64,000 nucleotides of DNA from Portunus trituberculatus (GCF_017591435.1 NC_059295.1:37519039-37583038); one strand, 5' to 3'. Shown: positions 24,671 through 31,084, counted from the stretch's first letter. Notes: generated by a model not told the origin, from the sequence alone. Numbers and translations are program-made.

Positions 24671-26072
24671 ATAATAACCTCTATGATAATTCCTAATAAC
24701 CATCAATGTCTACAGGAAAAGAAGTGAAGGTTTCATCGCCCAGGGCCATCTGGCCACAGTTTTGTATGACTACACAGGCTCTGACAAGAGAGAGCTCTCA
24801 CTTAGACAAGGTAAGAGTTCAGATTTAAGGCCTTCCTTTGTTGCTTCGTGATCAGTTGCAGCAACATAAAGCATCTTTTGTTCATATGTATAACTTTCTT
24901 TGCCTCAGGAGACTTTGTGTTAGTAGTGCAGGAGATCAATGCTGACTGGTGGCTGGTGCAGACAGCTGATGGGAGGTCCACTGGCCTGGTTCCAGCACCT
25001 TACCTCAACAAGCTGCCTCACAGAAACCAGGAAACAGAAAAAATTGAAGAACCTGGAAAGGTATATTGTAGATTTCTTGTGTGATAAAAACAATGAAGGA
25101 AATAAAAGATCTGATAAGAATGAAATATATTGATGTTCCATTCTGTAAGAAGGATTTTGTGAAGAGGATGTATCCTGCATGAATATATGGGTGCACATTC
25201 ACTATACAGTCACTCAGAGACTTGATGTGGCTCACACTGGATATTGCCTTGAGACTTTTCCATTGCTTTTGAAAACAAAGCAGATCTGTCAGAATGAAAA
25301 AATATGGCATATTATATTATATTTGATTGTGTGTCTTATTTGTTCTATGAAGGTTCTAGTGGTTCCCTCAGCCCATGGAGACATTAGTTTTCTGTCAGAC
25401 AGTGAAGATGCCCCTCGGCCAGCTCGTGCTCGCAGGCACAAATCAAGGGCTTCCTCCATTTTCTCATCAGGTTAGTGCTGTTCATTGATAGTATATCACT
25501 GCTCTTCTTCGTTTTAAAATCATATTAAGATTAGTCATGCTATGTTCCTCAGATTTCTTGTATAGACCCAAGTAAGAATACATGTAAGAAAAAAATTCTT
25601 AAATGCTTGGGATTCATTAATTGTTGAAATATAACTGAGAAAGGTTGATGGATTGGTGTAGGATGTTATTTACCAGAAATTTATAGATCCCATTAACATT
25701 CTCAGTTTGCTCCTTAATAATATGAAGCTCTGAATGCCTCTTGAGGGATTGTAGTACTGTATCATTAGTTCAGCATGATTGTTGTAACTATCTTGGATAT
25801 TCATCATTTGCTTGGATCATACTTACACAAGTACACCAACTATCATATCTGCTATATGCTAGTATGATAGAAGCCACATGTAATAGGGACTATCTAATCT
25901 AGTTTGTTCTGCAGCCTATTCTTGAAAATTCATAATCTTTAACAGTGTTAAAAGAAAATATGTTTACCTATATCCTCTTCATATCTAATAGCCAAGCAGT
26001 TTCGCTCAGACTTGTACCACTAAAAATTACATTTTCTTGTTTTAAACAGGAACAAGGAAAGAAGAGACATAG
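3497..26072 (+). CDS. AHI1: Jouberin (AHI1 orthologue), whole gene
   Basis: Jouberin is a scaffold of the ciliary transition zone that helps control protein entry into primary cilia. Twelve exons join without frame conflict: 3497-3640, 4091-4158, 4608-4758, 6008-6155, 16508-16587, 17058-17197, 17498-17881, 21704-23209, 24716-24810, 24909-25060, 25353-25470 and 26050-26072. Together they give 1002 aa. Order: lysine/acid-rich N-terminus (1-170), the AHI1-specific region with VLGVTIH, DYILPIM and YPSTLHVT (171-372), WD40 propeller (about 430-735), and SH3 (about 882-940) with VLYDY, DWW and VPAPYL. This order is diagnostic for AHI1; human jouberin is 1196 aa. The start is the first ATG after an in-frame TAG at 3470. 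The far C-terminus is uncertain (see exons 11-12). An extra exon inside the 10.3-kb intron 4 cannot be excluded, although the phases fit without one. In arthropods motile cilia are few, so a role in sensory-neuron cilia is likely (inference). Confidence 0.93.
4091..4158 (+). CDS. AHI1: Jouberin exon 2 (aa 49-71)
   Basis: Acceptor ATTTTTTCAG, donor GTAAGT. Starts in phase 0 and ends in phase 2 (AA of a Lys codon). It encodes a lysine-rich linker. Confidence 0.75.
4608..4758 (+). CDS. AHI1: Jouberin exon 3 (aa 71-121)
   Basis: Acceptor TTTTACCACAG, donor GTAAGA. The first base completes the split Lys codon. It encodes a strongly charged Lys/Glu segment (KKKKSKTVKG, then EESKKKEEI) that is probably disordered or coiled-coil-prone. 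Ends in phase 0. Confidence 0.78.
4759..6007 (+). other. Jouberin intron 3
   Basis: About 1.25 kb of unique-looking AT-rich sequence. No transposon protein, tandem repeat or further exon is seen. Confidence 0.6.
6008..6155 (+). CDS. AHI1: Jouberin exon 4 (aa 122-171)
   Basis: Acceptor ATATGCAG, donor GTAATA. Begins in phase 0 with an acidic run (DEDESEGEEHAK), becomes basic (VPKKKTLRKHK), and ends with one base of a Gly codon. That base joins in frame to the exon starting at 16508, more than 10 kb away. Confidence 0.8.
6156..6573 (+). other. Start of jouberin intron 4
   Basis: Non-coding, with no recognisable element before the MULE relic. The whole intron runs to 16507 and is almost entirely made of the transposon copies listed below. 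Confidence 0.6.
6574..6952 (+). pseudogene. MULE-type (FLYWCH family) transposase C-terminal relic
   Basis: The first frame reads IAFVPLPNVENGIESL. After a frameshift near 6660 another frame reads YFEDTYIGRPQRHNGR and then PRMINHVEGWH, ending EAPKQHHA and a stop at 6948-6950. The DYFEDTYIGRP and RTNN-VEGWH blocks are typical of the C-terminus of MULE-like transposases with FLYWCH fingers in arthropods. One in-frame TGA replaces the expected Trp of the SMWNMH motif. Only the last roughly 125 residues remain, so this is a truncated dead copy inside intron 4. Confidence 0.7.
6953..7273. other. AT-rich intron sequence
   Basis: No gene or element recognised between the MULE relic and the first LINE fragment. 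Confidence 0.5.
7274..7701 (-). mobile_element. LINE copy A, 5'-truncated ORF2 C-terminus
   Basis: On the - strand it encodes the tail of a non-LTR ORF2: MINGMDQVDNEKLILREE, then SHSKKLRNGRC and ETWNSLSEEVV. The same peptide recurs in copy C and, diverged, in D. The 3' part (7274-7375) is replaced by a G-rich stretch with repeated GGGGGTAA-like motifs. In element sense, its 5' end lies 3' of the short AC tail of copy B (7702-7711). Confidence 0.8.
7702..7711. repeat. Short (GT)5 at the LINE B 3' end
   Basis: GTGTGTGTG directly precedes TATTTACCTA, the reverse complement of the LINE family's 3' terminus. It is the shortest of the AC tails in this intron. Confidence 0.8.
8324..10239 (-). pseudogene. 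LINE B ORF2: endonuclease and reverse transcriptase, broken
   Basis: The endonuclease block has MMGDFNCKEVCWED and AKSDH. The RT has MNYRPVSLTSVVAKM, QFGFRKGRSC and SGVPQGSVLAP. The catalytic box reads SLFAGDAK instead of the usual FADD, so the first catalytic Asp is a Gly (GGC codon). The palm motif is also damaged: DLKRPL replaces the DLKKAFDKVPH of relatives. Several frameshifts split the frame. Not functional. Confidence 0.85.
10600..11578 (-). pseudogene. LINE B ORF1 (coiled-coil nucleic-acid chaperone type)
   Basis: Begins around MAAVNSKDESDF (- strand, about 11490). A heptad-like coiled coil with KILELEGKIEKL and MKKENEALKEEV follows, then a conserved LKSQ/KSWRLAQ and EREMLNELRKEALKKNEE block that matches copies D and E. 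Interrupted by stops and frameshifts. Confidence 0.75.
11719..11766. repeat. (GT)24 = AC tail of LINE C
   Basis: Perfect GT dinucleotides between the 5' end of LINE B and the 3' terminus (TATTTACCTAG) of LINE C. Confidence 0.95.
11767..12161 (-). mobile_element. LINE copy C, 5'-truncated
   Basis: Carries the 3' UTR signature TATTTACCTAGTTG and the ORF2 C-terminus, with MINGMDQVDNEKLILREE and, in another frame, MVPEFEGMTYVERLKAMD. It is truncated at ACATAAGGAAG (- strand), where its sequence runs directly into the AC tail of copy D. Copy A is truncated within about 15 bases of the same element position. Confidence 0.85.
12162..12234. repeat. (GT)36 = AC tail of LINE D
   Basis: Perfect GT tract of about 72 bases between copies C and D. 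Confidence 0.95.
12415..14760 (-). pseudogene. LINE D ORF2, broken
   Basis: The endonuclease shows ARLDLVLTREVYLC and PLGKSDHVV. The RT shows NYRPVSLTSVVGKICER, HQFGFRKGRSCVTN, VESGVPQGSVLAPI and an intact MFADDAKLC box. The C-terminal domain has MVPELAEMTYEERLKEM. The frame is split into at least six pieces, so no full protein can be made. Confidence 0.86.
15056..15990 (-). pseudogene. LINE D ORF1, broken
   Basis: The coiled-coil part has ALKERVKRLEENEKRLV and LRVEVEKYKRRLEEKM. The conserved C-terminal part has RRRYKELVEEARRKNDE and SEEEKKSFWRVIGERV, equivalent to the block in copy E. Frameshifted between the two parts. Confidence 0.75.
16399..16429. repeat. (GT)n tract at the LINE D 5' boundary
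   Basis: About 31 bases of GT. In the element's orientation it is an AC tract immediately 5' of copy D, and it lies only 78 bases before jouberin exon 5. Confidence 0.95.
16508..16587 (+). CDS. AHI1: Jouberin exon 5 (aa 171-197)
   Basis: Acceptor TGTTCTGCAG, donor GTTTGT. Encodes RVLGVTIHSADRLEG and FPHPVVQ, closely matching the AHI1-specific block in vertebrate jouberin. Enters in phase 1, exactly as exon 4 leaves, and ends in phase 0. Confidence 0.92.
17058..17197 (+). CDS. AHI1: Jouberin exon 6 (aa 198-244)
   Basis: Acceptor GCATTTCAG, donor GTATGT. Encodes MDTGQFLQK, VTSYYERSEVDYILPIM and SPFDIKKAR. The SYYE-x-DYILPIMT block is a hallmark of jouberin. Phase 0 in, phase 2 out. Confidence 0.95.
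17498..17881 (+). CDS. AHI1: Jouberin exon 7 (aa 244-372)
   Basis: Acceptor CTTTCTTGCAG, donor GTCAGT. Encodes RWEEQLVFNE, VLVFFQLMDF, FAWAFLKVKGTNGHVNIG and YPSTLHVTLQ, all collinear with the conserved pre-WD40 region of jouberin. The fold looks like a beta-rich, C2-like module (inference). Phase 2 in and out. Confidence 0.95.
18083..20363 (-). pseudogene. LINE E ORF2, broken but well preserved
   Basis: The endonuclease part has VVLVGDFNCKEVVWEDF, TRLDLVFTKDICL and PLGKSDHDVL. The RT has NYRPVSLTSIWCKVCE, RQFGFRKGKSCMSNLL, YLDLWKAFDKVPHNRLM, TSGVPQGSVLGPIMF and MFADDTKIM with both catalytic Asp present. The C-terminus has ATRMIQGFKEITYEERL. It is split by three or four frameshifts or stops and is the least decayed LINE RT in the window. 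Confidence 0.88.
20700..21113 (-). pseudogene. LINE E ORF1 C-terminal part
   Basis: Contains KPL-type LKLKLKSQVAAEAILRR, AWKLKNYHETKMIYIKR and NMKKFFWKVRNERSRKWW, the conserved ORF1 block also seen in copies B and D. The upstream coiled coil is missing, so the element is 5'-truncated. Confidence 0.72.
21177..21703 (+). other. 3' part of jouberin intron 7
   Basis: Unique AT-rich sequence with a short (GAAT)5 repeat near 21574-21593 and a T-rich tract before the acceptor TTTTTCAG at 21703. Confidence 0.6.
21704..23209 (+). CDS. AHI1: Jouberin exon 8: the WD40 propeller (aa 372-874)
   Basis: A single 1506-base exon, open throughout, phase 2 in and out, with donor GTACTA. It starts RSMIATQAEG and carries the conserved VVWGRKPNQSCRIG. 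Blades follow: CLVVKFSHDG, CGHLGLIYDICWS with TARIWK, AHPSYVYVARF with LRVW, HLSFINALCF with GMIFVWN, ITAHPGGFRLLVH, and SPCGTWVVSGSEDGGLFVW. The last third (about 745-874) is Ser-rich and linker-like. The propeller mediates protein binding in jouberin. In vertebrates this region is spread over many exons, so having it on one exon suggests intron loss in this lineage (inference). Confidence 0.97.
23366..23834. mobile_element. TIR element (MITE) with TTA target duplication
   Basis: AGGCCCATCCAGACAAT at the left mirrors ATTATTTGGATGGGCCT at the right (about 14 of 17 matching). Each end is bordered by TTA. The inside shows no transposase. The 3-bp TTA duplication fits PIF/Harbinger-type insertion. 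Similar inner sequence (GTCAATGGGCAAACTGC) recurs at 30450 in the COX20 intron. Confidence 0.7.
23982..24066. repeat. (AC)42 microsatellite
   Basis: 85 bases of AC immediately 5' of LINE fragment F, in the same orientation as the element. Confidence 0.96.
24067..24260 (+). mobile_element. LINE copy F, 3' terminal fragment
   Basis: Matches the reverse complement of copy D from about 12450 to 12235, including GATAGCCAAGG, GAAGATATAGTTT, TATGGAGACGGGGCC and the terminus CAACTAAGTGAATTA. This is the only copy in sense with jouberin. It begins right after an AC tract and ends in another. Confidence 0.85.
24261..24283. repeat. (CA)n tail of LINE F
   Basis: 23 bases of CA between LINE F and the SINE. 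Confidence 0.93.
24284..24578 (+). mobile_element. tRNA-derived SINE
   Basis: The head (24284-24352) is a tRNA-like sequence. It has an A box TAGCTCAGTGGTTAGAG, an anticodon arm CTGGC-TTCACAA-GCCAG (anticodon CAC, valine-like) and a B box GGGTTTGATTCC within a CCGGGG/CCCCGG stem. About 225 bases of tRNA-unrelated body follow, then a TA-repeat tail. It is not a functional tRNA gene: no proper acceptor stem closes and the body continues. Pol III transcription from the A/B boxes is expected for SINEs; the driving LINE is not identified. Confidence 0.85.
24579..24667. repeat. (TA)n tail of the SINE
   Basis: About 89 bases of TA directly after the SINE body, ending 48 bases before jouberin exon 9. 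Confidence 0.95.
24716..24810 (+). CDS. AHI1: Jouberin exon 9: first half of SH3 (aa 874-906)
   Basis: Acceptor TGTCTACAG, donor GTAAGA. Encodes RKRSEGFIAQGHL, then VLYDYTGSDKRELSLRQ: the ALYDY-type motif and acidic RT-loop Glu of an SH3 fold. Phase 2 in, phase 1 out. Confidence 0.95.
24909..25060 (+). CDS. AHI1: Jouberin exon 10: second half of SH3 (aa 906-956)
   Basis: Acceptor TTTGCCTCAG, donor GTATAT. Encodes GDFVLVVQEINADWWLV and TGLVPAPYLNKL: the DWW pair and the final P-x-x-Y of the ligand groove are present. Phase 1 in, phase 0 out. Confidence 0.95.
25353..25470 (+). CDS. AHI1: Jouberin exon 11, C-terminal tail (aa 957-996)
   Basis: The acceptor is the less usual TATGAAG. The open frame in phase 0 encodes VLVVPSAHGDISFLSD, then a basic tail RPARARRHKSRASS. 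The donor is GTTAGT in phase 1. If it is not spliced, the frame ends at TAG (25473-25475) three bases into the intron, so retention gives nearly the same C-terminus (SSG then stop). Confidence 0.7.
25471..26049 (+). other. Jouberin intron 11
   Basis: About 580 bases of AT-rich sequence without repeats or recognised elements. Confidence 0.6.
26050..26072 (+). CDS. AHI1: Jouberin exon 12, predicted last codons
   Basis: Acceptor GTTTTAAACAG. Entering in phase 1 from exon 11, it adds TRKEET and stops at TAG 26070-26072. A donor at 26113 (AAATG then GTAATG) means this exon could continue into a 3' UTR exon. Read in phase 0 (joining exon 10 directly) the same exon is open: EQGKKRHSCTAETRQ. Confidence 0.5.
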
Positions 26073-26183
26073 CTGCACTGCAGAGACCAGACAAGAGTCT
26101 AACCCTGGAAATGGTAATGACTTTCAGTGTGCCTTCACAATCCAATGGCCTTAATTTTTTGGTAGCAAAACTTCTAGTGGTTG

Positions 26184-26186
<3 letters not shown>

Positions 26187-26266
<80 letters not shown>
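26187..26266. repeat. (AT)n microsatellite
   Basis: About 80 bases of pure AT dinucleotide, 75 bases after the candidate donor at 26113. Confidence 0.95.
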
Positions 26267-26268
<2 letters not shown>

Positions 26269-27207
26269 CTACTGTGGCAGGATAAAGCTAAGAAATACTT
26301 ATGTGCCATATACAGCTTACAAGACTGAAGCTGCTACCAGAGCACTGCCAAGTTTAATATTTTTTGCCTTGAATATCCATGGATTTTGTATCACAAAGAG
26401 TAATAGAAAATCTTCTTAGAAGAGGTGCTAATTTTTCTTGGAATCTCAGTTGTAATGCCAAAAATGAGGAAGAATGAGATAAATTCATGAAACTGGGACT
26501 CTTTCAGCAGCATTTAACAACATAGGAAAATGTTGAGATGTGATGTGTGGAAAGGAGGGAACCCAAATTGAGGAATTCTGTACTTGATCACAAAATTGTG
26601 GTTATGGTTTGAATAATAAGCTGAGGCAGAGTTGATGGAAAGTGATTATGAGGAATAGGCCTTACTGAAGAGATCCTTTATTTGTCAAGCTCTCTTTTCC
26701 AGAAAACAGAAATGGTTTTGATTTTTATTTGAAAGTTCCTACTTGAAAGGCTGATAAGATGCCCTTGTTTTGCTGATGTGCCCTTGTTGTTTTATTGATA
26801 TCTATTGTTTTAGTTCAGCTAGAAGTGTTACGACCTATCCACACTATCAAGCAGTGCCTGATGGACATTGGTCACTGAATGCGTTTCTCTCACTTCTCAA
26901 TCGATTACATACTAGATTAGGTAAAGGTGAAAATCTTACATATTAGACAGTTCAGCAGGCTTTGCCCTCACCAAACAGTCTACCTGTGGTACACTTTTCT
27001 ACATTGCTGTGTGATGGTGATTCAGTCAGGCAGTTCACGTTTTTTAGTAGGCAACAGTCTTTAATCACAAAGCTGTCCTACGAAGTCTTACCTACGAAAT
27101 ATGTCATATTCTTATCATAAACTTTGCATGTCTGAAAGAAATCTGCACTGGATATTAAGACAAGGTCCACTCAGTCTCAGCAGCATATGACATGTTTTCA
27201 CTTCCAG

Positions 27208-27333
27208 GATGGCTACACCAGCAACATATTCACTCCAGGAATGATTTACCCAACCAGTATTCTTTTTGTCTCATCTAATGAGGGAAACCTTACAGTGATA
27301 GAAAGGATAAGTTCTCTTACCCATGAAAGTGAG
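27208..27333 (+). other. Candidate alternative or 3' UTR exon of jouberin
   Basis: Acceptor TTTTCACTTCCAG and donor GTAATC frame 126 bases that are open in phase 0 (DGYTSNIFTPGMIYP). No upstream exon supplies phase 0 unless exon 12 is spliced differently, and the interval lies inside a possible TIR element. It may be 3' UTR, an exonised transposon, or chance. Confidence 0.25.
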
Positions 27334-27552
27334 GTAATCATAATGCTTAAACATCTTGATGCTAGAAAAAAATGTGGGAAAAATGCACTTGTGCAGTAGT
27401 AATGACCATGGCAGTTGTTGAGAGCCATCCTTGTTCCTAAACTTCAAATCTTGTTTACATTGAGGTGCTCCTACATGGTCATATTGACCATATTTTAAAG
27501 ATTACCCACTGTATCTCTTCCCCCTATGCATAAAAACTAAGGAAATAGTAGT

Positions 27553-27592
27553 AATAAACAGCAACTTTTCATCTTTCAATATTTGAAATAAA
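27553..27592 (+). terminator. Candidate polyadenylation signals
   Basis: Two AATAAA hexamers on the + strand (27553-27558 and 27587-27592), the first clustered pair after the last jouberin exon candidates and before the convergent COX20 gene. The actual cleavage site is unknown. Confidence 0.35.
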
Positions 27593-28223
27593 GTAAACAG
27601 AGTAAAGCAGACAAGTTATGGTAGACATAGTTATGACATATGACTATGATGGATGTCCTAAGTTTTTATATGCACTGGGTTAGATGGATAATAAGGTGTG
27701 AGCACAGCCTGACCATGCCATCGTTTCCATATTTCTAATGTCATCTACATGCCTGCATTCATCCTCCCAGCTTGTGCATTGAAGTGTGATAGTGTTTGCA
27801 GGTTGACCACTGCCTGATAGTGTGGAAAGACATTTAGGTGGCTCAGAATATGGTTGCATATTAGAAGAGTAGGAGCAGCAGAGTGCAGAGTTGCTTTGTG
27901 TGTGTGTGCACAATGTTCTAGTGGAAATTTGAAAAGCTAGTCAAAGATAAGTGATAGTGAACACAGTCAATATAGAGTAGTGTTGTAATTTTCCTCATGG
28001 TTTTGGCATACCATGCCTCACCCATTGCACTTACCTCATTAAATTCCAAAGTATTCTTGCTATAAAAGCTGTTTAACTATCAGGGATAGCTACTGAATGG
28101 AATTTTTAGATGGTATGTATTATGCCCAAACTTGATTAAGATCAAGCACAGTCACATTCCTGGAATGAATACCAATTTTCAAAGGACAATCTGGATATAC
28201 TAGAAAAATGCCAGCTAGATGAT
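27593..28223. other. Intergenic spacer between convergent genes
   Basis: Contains the right end of the possible TIR element. No coding region is seen. Confidence 0.5.
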
Positions 28224-28340
28224 GCCCAACTGTTTGGTTAATACAATGGTTGTGATGATGATGGCAATATTGTTTGGTTAATGTGATGGATGTGATGACA
28301 GTAGCCCAACTGTTTGGTTAATGTGATGATAGAATCTAGT
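28224..28340. repeat. 40-bp tandem repeat, three copies
   Basis: TGTTTGGTTAAT recurs at 28231, 28271 and 28311, exactly 40 bases apart, with diverged GTGATGATG-rich spacers. Confidence 0.85.
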
Positions 28341-28710
28341 AATGCCACAGTACCAATCCATATTATATGAGCATGATGGGAACTGAGGCATGTAATAAAC
28401 TTTGCCCATAATACAAAGTGCTTACAGTATGCTATCGTGTGCACAAAATGTGGTGATTAAGTGCCTAATATGCTGTCTATAACTTAATAGTTGTGGTATA
28501 TATATACTCAGGGTCCACCTAGTAAGTCCAAGGTTATGAAATCAAACAGGCTACTTGAAAACAATTGTTTTTAATTCATGTGAAATTAATATCTACAGAT
28601 TATACAGACCAAAAAGATATGTACATTTAGTCCTATGTCTAGTCCCTATGTACAACATTACATATTATGTAATAGGCAAGTGATAAATAATAGTACCTGA
28701 GAAATTAATT

Positions 28711-28834
28711 TCATGCATCCCTCTTTATTTGTTTCTCCATTTCAGTGCCTTCATACAAAGCTTGCTTCTGCATAGCTGCTTCAAGCTGACCTATGTTAAA
28801 CTTTTGCACAGAGTAATTGTACCGGCAGTAAAAC
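28711..28834 (-). CDS. COX20: COX20 coding exon 3 (aa 65-105 and stop)
   Basis: Acceptor CTTTTGACAG on the - strand. The first base completes the Trp codon split by the intron (TG + G). It encodes FYCRYNYSVQKFNIG, QALYEGTEMEKQIKRDA and a TGA at 28713-28711. Confidence 0.93.
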
Positions 28835-31084
28835 CTGTCAAAAGAATACCATATTATAATCAAACATCCCTGTTAAATCACTCCATTATGAGGCAGTCAC
28901 AGGGGATACAAAATAAATGTAGCAGAAAAACAACATTTTGGAAATACAGCTGTGAATGCAAGTGATAGAGGAAAAGGGTGATACAAACCGATTCTGTGAA
29001 AATACTTTAGATAAGATCTGAAATTATTACATGAACATGAAAAGAAAAAAAAAAAAAAAAATCTCCACCTTAATTAACTATACTAATTGCAAATGAAAAA
29101 CCCCTTGGGTGCAATGTGCATGCAAAATAATAGTCACACAACAATGCAGAAGTTTTGCTTGAGTTGGGTAATTTGTGTTGATACCTGGCAACTCAGAGAG
29201 TAAATGCATCTCCTGTGGTGCCCACACCGTAGGTGCACCCTTGGCAATGAAGGAGGGTGGATGCATGTTGAGCTCCAGTTTTAGACTTTGTCTTGCTTTA
29301 CTTACCTCATTATCACAAGCCTGCAAACCTTACCCTTACATCTACAGATGCAAAAAAAAGGATCATAGTCAACCCCTAAGAGAAGAAAAAGTCACTATCT
29401 CTGAAATATGCAAGCAATTAGGATGTGGCAGATTAACTCTAAAATAGCTTCTTGCTGTTGCGCTTACATCTCTGACATGTTTTGAGGAGCTCTGTGTACA
29501 TTTTCTTAACTTGTCTGACTGTCAAATGTGGGTTTTTCTTTAAGACATTCTAATTATTTGCATAATGTAGATATAGTGACTTTATCTTTCGTTAAGGTTA
29601 CAGTACAACCCTTTCCTGCATCTGTGAGTGTACTGGGACCCATGCTGGATATAAGGATAAGTGGTTTGATGATAAGGTAAGGAACACAAGACAAAGTATA
29701 AAGCTGGAACTGAATATGCATACCCTCTTCCATTACCAAGGAAACACCGATGATGTGGGCATTACAAAAGTGTCTGCTCTCCCTTATTTGCCAGGTAACA
29801 CCATAAAGCAAATTATCCAATTTAGCAAAATTCCTAGGTCACTGAGTGACTACTACACTTTGTTCCCATCTGCAGCAACTGTACTCCATAAAAGTATGTC
29901 TTGTCTACCTACAGCTACATCTCCCTTCCTTTATATAACTCTACCAAACCTTTCCTTTCATTAGTTCCCCAAATATTTCAAGATTATGGTCTTATTGCCC
30001 ATTAGTATGTATACTCACCAATATCCTAGAGTCACACATCCATAGGTTGCCACTGCCAGGTTTGCAGATCTCTGGATTCTTGACGTCAGCATGAAGTGCA
30101 GAAAGCCAGCTGCCAGACCTGAGCTGACACTGTACAAGAAGGTTTCTCGGAAGCATGGCATCTTAGACATGTTCCTTCCCATTAATTTAACCTGAGAGTA
30201 AAGAAACTATCAGCACAGTTTTCTACAAAGTAATATATATTAAAGTATCTAACATAAGAAAGTTATATCTTTACACCAGTATATGCAATAACACTGAACA
30301 CTTAGGAATAAAAATACTTTATCTATATTTGAGATTGAGATCCTTAAAATGGCACTTTCTTCCCTTACAGTCAGATGCCTAAAGCCGCATATAGACAAAT
30401 GAGTTGTGCCCGCAAGCACAAGTAGGCAGTTTGCATAAGCGGTAAGGCAGTCAATGGGCAAACTGCCCATTCATAATCACAGTTTTATCACCTGTGCCAG
30501 CTAAAACACAGGCAAAGTGCCTGTTTTTGTAATTGTGTGCAATCACTGAACATAACCTGCATCCCAACAACCACTCCCTCTAGCTATTATTAGGGTTTGA
30601 CTGGGCAAGATCAACACTGAGTAGTCGATACTACACTACATTTGTGCCCATGGCTTTAGCCTGGTTGCAATCAGTGTCTATCAAGCTGTGCTCAATCGTC
30701 TGAACAGGCCTTCACAGAAGACCAAAGACAGGTGGATTTTTATCTTAAACTTTTAAAGGGTATTGCAGATTACTGGTGGCAAGACTGAGGGCTGTCATAA
30801 GTATTGAAATCAACAAATTTGAACCTGGCAACCTTCAACCACAATGATTTGCAGTAAAGTCATCCACTAATTCTTAAAAAAAAAAAAAAAAAAACCATTA
30901 TAAACAACCTCTACTTTATACTGTGTCCTTACAGAGAACATCAATCAAACTGTCTTCCACTGACTACTACCTGATCTTATTCTAGGTGATTCTTATCTTT
31001 TTTTATACTAGCAAAGTGAATATTCTACATATTACAAGTTATAACAGGAAACCTTTAACTTACTTCTTTTCTTTCCTCCTCCAT
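28711..31084 (-). CDS. COX20: Cytochrome c oxidase assembly protein COX20, whole gene
   Basis: COX20 is an inner mitochondrial membrane chaperone that stabilises newly made COX2 and helps hand it to the copper-insertion machinery of complex IV. Three coding exons on the - strand (31084-31064, 30191-30019, 28834-28711) give 105 aa with matching phases; human COX20 is 118 aa. Visible motifs: MEEERKE start, KMPCFRETFLYS, then LAAGFLHFMLTSRIQRS (first membrane segment), AVATYGCVTLGYWFYCRYNY (second membrane segment followed by the family signature CRYNY) and LYEGTEMEK near the end. The GYWF-CRYNY and LYEGT motifs are diagnostic. It is convergent with jouberin, about 1.1 kb from the last jouberin poly(A) candidates. 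No interruption is seen. Confidence 0.93.
29180..29806. mobile_element. Two inverted copies of a transposase-like fragment in COX20 intron 2
   Basis: The left copy (29180-29425, +) and right copy (29805-29560, -) align along most of about 245 bases: ACCTGGCAA, GCCCACA, TTGTCTTG and AAGTCACTAT blocks in the same order. Left encodes EEKVTISEICKQLGCGR and right KDKVTISTLCK. The VTISEICKQLG pattern resembles a helix-turn-helix of a Tc1/mariner- or resolvase-type transposase (inference). Arms are diverged, so the palindrome is old. Confidence 0.6.
30019..30191 (-). CDS. COX20: COX20 coding exon 2 (aa 8-65)
   Basis: Acceptor TACTCTCAG and donor GTGAGT on the - strand. Begins in phase 0 with VKLMGRNMSKMPCF, carries both hydrophobic segments, and ends with TG of the Trp codon. 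173 bases. Confidence 0.94.
30378..30714. mobile_element. Diverged relative of the 23366 MITE in COX20 intron 1
   Basis: The left end (AAAGCC, then AGACAAATGAG) mirrors the right end (CTCAATCGTCTGAACAGGCCTT). The inside shares GTCAATGGGCAAACTGC with the element at 23366-23834. No coding capacity is seen. Confidence 0.5.
31064..31084 (-). CDS. COX20: COX20 coding exon 1 (aa 1-7)
   Basis: On the - strand the 21 bases read MEEERKE and end at a perfect GTAAGT donor in phase 0, matching exon 2. A very short coding start is also seen in vertebrate COX20, where the first exon encodes only a charged N-terminal stub. The 5' UTR and promoter lie upstream (above 31084) and are not resolved. Confidence 0.8.

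Larger units (their letters stand above)
26828..27835. mobile_element. Possible TIR element spanning the jouberin 3' region
   Basis: CCACACTATCAAGCAGTG near 26840 mirrors CACTGCCTGATAGTGTGG near 27808 with one mismatch over 18 bases, and the flanks GACCTA and AAAGAC are alike in complement. The end sequence resembles the TIR elements at 23366 and 30378 (CAGACAATCAAGCA). It would be a longer relative of about 1 kb. Boundaries are uncertain. Confidence 0.45.
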
